Source of the DNA: Actinomycetota bacterium
Lineage (GTDB): Bacteria > Actinomycetota > Acidimicrobiia > Acidimicrobiales > JACCXE01
Length of the DNA: 8,381 nt
NCBI GenBank assembly: GCA_013697265.1
Contig: JACCXE010000444.1
Location: forward strand, 1-8,381
Reading direction: 5' to 3'
The translations under genes were made by a program, and so were the position numbers. Of the stretch, positions 5,835 through 8,381 are shown one piece after another. The notes beneath the pieces are model-generated. The model did no database searches, was not told the DNA's origin, and saw only the letters and a list, made by a program, of their open reading frames with translations. Numbering within the stretch: position 1 is the first letter of the stretch; every line of letters begins with the position of its first letter.

Positions 5835-5840
5835 TGTAAT
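5835..5840 (+). promoter_or_regulatory. Candidate -10 element for serC
   Basis: TGTAAT differs from TATAAT at one base and would place the transcription start at about 5847-5850, just before ATG 5851, giving a leader of a few nt at most. TTCGGG at 5813-5818 is a poor -35 at 16 bp. The element also overlaps the region just upstream of the aspC start, so the two promoters may compete. Confidence 0.35.
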
Positions 5841-5850
5841 GCTTGCAGAG

Positions 5851-6984
5851 ATGAGCGACGACCCCCGCCTAGATATTTCCGTCCCCGGCAACTTGCTCCC
5901 GGTGGACGGGCGGTTCTGTTCAGGGCCTTCCAAGGTGCGCCCGGCGCAGGCCGAAGCGGTCGCCGCCGCGGCCACGAACCTGCTCGGCACCAGTCACCGC
6001 CAGGCACCGGTGAAGGGCCTCGTCGGGCGCGTACGCGGCGGCCTGTCACAGCTTTTCCAACTCCCCGACGGCTACGAGGTGCTGCTCGGCAACGGCGGCA
6101 CCACCCTGTTTTGGGACGCAGCCACGTTCGGCCTGATCGAGAACAAGAGCCAGCACCTCAGCTTCGGTGAGTTCTCGTCGAAGTTCGCAACCGCGGCCAA
6201 AGACGCGCCGTTCCTCGACAACCCGCAGATCATCGAAGCACCCGCAGGCACCAAGGCCGACGCGGTCGGTACGCCGGGTATCGACCTTTATGGCCTGACC
6301 CACAACGAGACGTCGACTGGTGTCGTGGCCCCCATAGTGCGCCCGAGCGGCGCCGACGACGGCGCGATCGTGGCCGTGGACGCGACGTCGATCGCGGGCG
6401 GCATAGTTGTGGACCCCTCCCAATTCGACTGTTACTACTTCGCGCCCCAGAAATGCTTCGCGGCCGACGGCGGCATCTGGCTCGCAGCCTGCTCGCCCAC
6501 CGCCATCGAGCGGATCGAACGCATCAAGGCGTCGGGCCGCTGGATTCCGGCGATCCTCGACTTGCAGACCGCTGTCACCAACTCGCGGGGCAACCAGACG
6601 CTGAACACACCGGCGGTGGCCACACTGATCATGCTGGCCGACCAGATCGACTGGATGCTCAGCAACGGTGGGCTCGGCTGGGCGGCCAGCCGAAGCGAGA
6701 AGTCGTCGTCGATCCTCTACGGCTGGGCCGAGTCGTCGGCGTACGCCGCGCCCTTCGTGGCCAAGCCCGACGAGCGCTCACCGGTGGTGGGCACGATCGA
6801 CATCGACGGTTTCGACGCGCCGATGCTTTGCGACATCTTGCGCCGTAACGGCGTGCTCGATACGGACAGCTACCGCAAACTCGGCCGCAATCAGATCCGC
6901 GTCGGCATGTTCCCCGCCGTCGAACCCGACGACGTTGCCGCCCTCTGCGCCACTATCGATTACGTCGCTGAACGTTTGCTTTAA
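5851..6984 (+). CDS. serC: Phosphoserine aminotransferase (mycobacterial-type SerC)
   Basis: SerC converts 3-phosphohydroxypyruvate plus glutamate to phosphoserine, the step after SerA, using PLP in the cytoplasm. The 377-residue sequence closely follows the actinobacterial SerC form: DGRFCSGPSKVRP (19-31), GTSHRQAPVKGLVGRVR (46-62), LGNGGTTLFWDA (79-90), HNETSTGV (151-158) and VDATSIAGG (176-184). The PLP-binding lysine is Lys201 in YYFAPQKCFAADGG, and the end has RKLGRNQIRVGMFPAVEPDDV. I chose ATG 5851 because the -10 at 5835-5840 places transcription there; ATG 5839 in frame is possible, but it lies within that element. The open frame back to 5650 would run through aspC and is not conserved. 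The peptidase gene follows after 12 bp, probably as an operon. SerB is not in the window. Confidence 0.96.
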   Translation: MSDDPRLDISVPGNLLPVDGRFCSGPSKVRPAQAEAVAAAATNLLGTSHRQAPVKGLVGRVRGGLSQLFQLPDGYEVLLGNGGTTLFWDAATFGLIENKSQHLSFGEFSSKFATAAKDAPFLDNPQIIEAPAGTKADAVGTPGIDLYGLTHNETSTGVVAPIVRPSGADDGAIVAVDATSIAGGIVVDPSQFDCYYFAPQKCFAADGGIWLAACSPTAIERIERIKASGRWIPAILDLQTAVTNSRGNQTLNTPAVATLIMLADQIDWMLSNGGLGWAASRSEKSSSILYGWAESSAYAAPFVAKPDERSPVVGTIDIDGFDAPMLCDILRRNGVLDTDSYRKLGRNQIRVGMFPAVEPDDVAALCATIDYVAERLL

Positions 6985-6996
6985 CCTTTAACCCCT

Positions 6997-8280
6997 ATGC
7001 GGGGCCGCATCTGGGAACTTGTCGCGTCGGTTGGCGCATTGCTGTTCGTCACGGTGAGCCCCGTCGCGGCGGTAGAGCCGGTTGTTCCCACCGTTCCGCC
7101 GGCGGTGGCGACGCCAGCGGGGCCCCCGCCCAAGGCCTACATCGTCGTCGACCAGGCCACGGGCGCCGTGATGGCCGCGAGCAACGATCGCGTGGCGTTG
7201 CCGCCGGCGAGCATGACCAAGATCGTCACGGCCCTCGCCGCGGTCGCCGCGCTGTCGCCCACCGACACCGTGCCCGTAACTGAGCGCGCCGCCGGTATGC
7301 CGGCGCACAAGCTCAACATGAAGGCCGGCGAGGTCTGGCCCATCGACCACGCGTTGAAGGCGTTGTTGCAATCGTCGGCCAACGACGCGGGTGCCGCCAT
7401 CGCCGAACGGGTCAGCGGATCGATGGAAAACTTCTCGACCGCACTCAGCCAACTCGGCACCCAACTGCAGTTCGCCGACGCGCCCGTCTTGCGCGACCCG
7501 TCGGGCCTCGACGACAACTTCTCGATCGGTGGCGGCAACCTCGTGTCGGCCCGCGATCTAGCCATTGCGTCGCGTGCGGTACTGGCCAACCCGCGGCTCG
7601 CACCCATCGTGGCCGAACCGGTCGGCGTGTTCACCGACCCCAGGGGCATGCCTCGGCGGCTGCTCAACCACAACAAGATGCTCAGCCGTTACCCGGGGGC
7701 CGTGGGCTTGAAGACTGGCTTTACCAAGAGGTCGGGGCGCGGCCTCATCGCCGCGGCCACGCGCAACGGGCGCACCGAGATCGCAGTTGTGATGAACGTA
7801 AGCGACACCTACGGCTGGGCCGGCGCGCTGCTCGACGCCGCGTTCGCGGCGCCCGTGCCCACCGTCGGCGACACGCTGCCCCTGATTCCGAAGATGCTGA
7901 AGCTGACCACGGCCGCACCCGCCAAGACGCGGGCGTCGCGCTCAGACTCGGTGGTTGCCCCAGCAGCGACACCGACGACGGCGAACGCCGTGGTCACCGA
8001 CGGCGACCTCACCTCGGTTCGGCTGCCCGCGGCCAGCACGGGCGGGCTGTCGCTGTTCTTGCAGCTGCTCCTCGGTGGACTGCTCACGATCGGCTCGATG
8101 GTGGTCGGCCTGCGGACGAGGGTGCGGCTACGTCGCCGGCGAGGTAGCCGCGGGCGCACCACCAAACCCAACGCGACCATCCGCCGTCATCCGAACCGGC
8201 GTCGCGACCCACAACTCACGCCGCAGTACCAACCGCAGGAGCACATGAAGTCGCGGTTCCACGACGTCGTGAAGGACTAA
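6997..8280 (+). CDS. Serine-type D-Ala-D-Ala carboxypeptidase (peptidase S11) with C-terminal membrane anchor
   Basis: This is a low-molecular-weight penicillin-binding protein of 427 residues that would trim the terminal D-alanine from peptidoglycan stem peptides outside the membrane. Residues 1-25 are a signal peptide (basic start, hydrophobic core, VAA before the likely cleavage). The three active-site motifs are SMTK (72-75, nucleophile Ser72), SAN (127-129) and KTG (239-241). The catalytic domain ends near 305. A Thr/Ala-rich linker (about 306-348) leads to a transmembrane segment (about 349-371) and a strongly basic cytosolic tail RLRRRRGSRGR (377-387) ending in FHDVVKD. Classical PBP5 instead ends in a short amphipathic anchor, so this tail is distinctive. 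The start is ATG 6997, 12 bp after serC, without a clear Shine-Dalgarno. DacA/DacB assignment cannot be settled from sequence alone. Confidence 0.93.
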   Translation: MRGRIWELVASVGALLFVTVSPVAAVEPVVPTVPPAVATPAGPPPKAYIVVDQATGAVMAASNDRVALPPASMTKIVTALAAVAALSPTDTVPVTERAAGMPAHKLNMKAGEVWPIDHALKALLQSSANDAGAAIAERVSGSMENFSTALSQLGTQLQFADAPVLRDPSGLDDNFSIGGGNLVSARDLAIASRAVLANPRLAPIVAEPVGVFTDPRGMPRRLLNHNKMLSRYPGAVGLKTGFTKRSGRGLIAAATRNGRTEIAVVMNVSDTYGWAGALLDAAFAAPVPTVGDTLPLIPKMLKLTTAAPAKTRASRSDSVVAPAATPTTANAVVTDGDLTSVRLPAASTGGLSLFLQLLLGGLLTIGSMVVGLRTRVRLRRRRGSRGRTTKPNATIRRHPNRRRDPQLTPQYQPQEHMKSRFHDVVKD

Positions 8281-8289
8281 GTCCTTCTC

Positions 8290-8378
8290 CCCCTCCGCGT
8301 TTCGCGCCACGAAAGTTCCGTGATTCGGCCGCGAATCGACGAATTCACGGCACTTTGGTGGCGCAGAACGCGAAGGGG
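8290..8378. repeat. Large imperfect inverted repeat (about 38-bp arms, 12-nt loop)
   Basis: The left arm (8290-8327) and right arm (8340-8378) are near reverse complements, with five mismatches and one indel by eye. The core includes GCGCCAC, AAAGT and CCGTGA in the left arm and their partners in the right. It lies 9 bp after the peptidase stop. Transcribed, it would form a very long hairpin, so it may act as a terminator; its length and mismatches also fit a dispersed palindromic element or MITE-like repeat. The window ends 3 bp later, so any T-tract or flanking duplication cannot be seen. Confidence 0.65.
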
Positions 8379-8381
8379 TCG

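Noticed and set aside
5650..5850. N-terminal extension of serC back to 5650
   Set aside because: It would run antisense through aspC; SerC homology begins only after 5851.
5832..5990. N-terminal extension of the aminotransferase up to 5990
   Set aside because: The added residues do not resemble the family and would overlap serC coding sequence; GTG 5831 gives a family-typical length.
4503..6170. 555-codon open frame on the plus strand crossing padR, aspC and the start of serC
   Set aside because: It is a composition artefact of high GC; the overlapping genes on the other strand and frame have clear catalytic motifs.

Overview
This window is GC-rich bacterial DNA with actinobacterial hallmarks. 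It has a mycobacterial-type SerC, many GTG starts, several starts that look leaderless (a -10 hexamer about 12 nt before the start codon and no Shine-Dalgarno), and a membrane-anchored Ala/Pro-rich protein with a short Cys-containing C-terminal domain. Together with the beta-propeller (FG-GAP/VCBS-like) gene tail at the left edge, this suggests Acidimicrobiia or a relative. The class-level guess is inference, not proof.

Layout. 1-336 (+): the 3' end of a repeat protein, apparently frameshifted close to the left edge. 357-1127 (+): a one-pass membrane protein with a long Pro/Ala-rich linker and a conserved-looking C-terminal module; its stop codon overlaps the serA stop codon tail to tail. 1124-5831 (-): a six-gene run on the minus strand. 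In transcription order these are an aspartate/aromatic-type aminotransferase (aspC-like), a PadR repressor, a small four-helix membrane protein overlapping padR by ATGA, an XRE-type HTH regulator, an MNT-fold nucleotidyltransferase (AbiEii-like) overlapping the HTH gene by 8 bp, and serA. 5851-8280 (+), divergent from aspC: serC and then, 12 bp later, a D,D-carboxypeptidase with an unusual C-terminal membrane anchor and basic tail. 8290-8378: a large imperfect inverted repeat just after the last gene.

How the genes fit together. Two of the three enzymes of the phosphorylated serine pathway are present (SerA, SerC); SerB is not in the window. Two compact regulatory modules sit between aspC and serA. 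One is padR plus its membrane protein, preceded by a perfect 30-bp palindrome that ends 1 nt before the start codon. The other is an HTH/nucleotidyltransferase pair with the architecture of a toxin-antitoxin or phage-defence module, preceded by an extended -10 promoter that overlaps an imperfect inverted repeat. The HTH/nucleotidyltransferase pair is the best candidate for an under-described system, and its close coupling to serA (21 bp) is the oddest part of the layout. No rRNA, tRNA, CRISPR array, transposase or integrase was seen.
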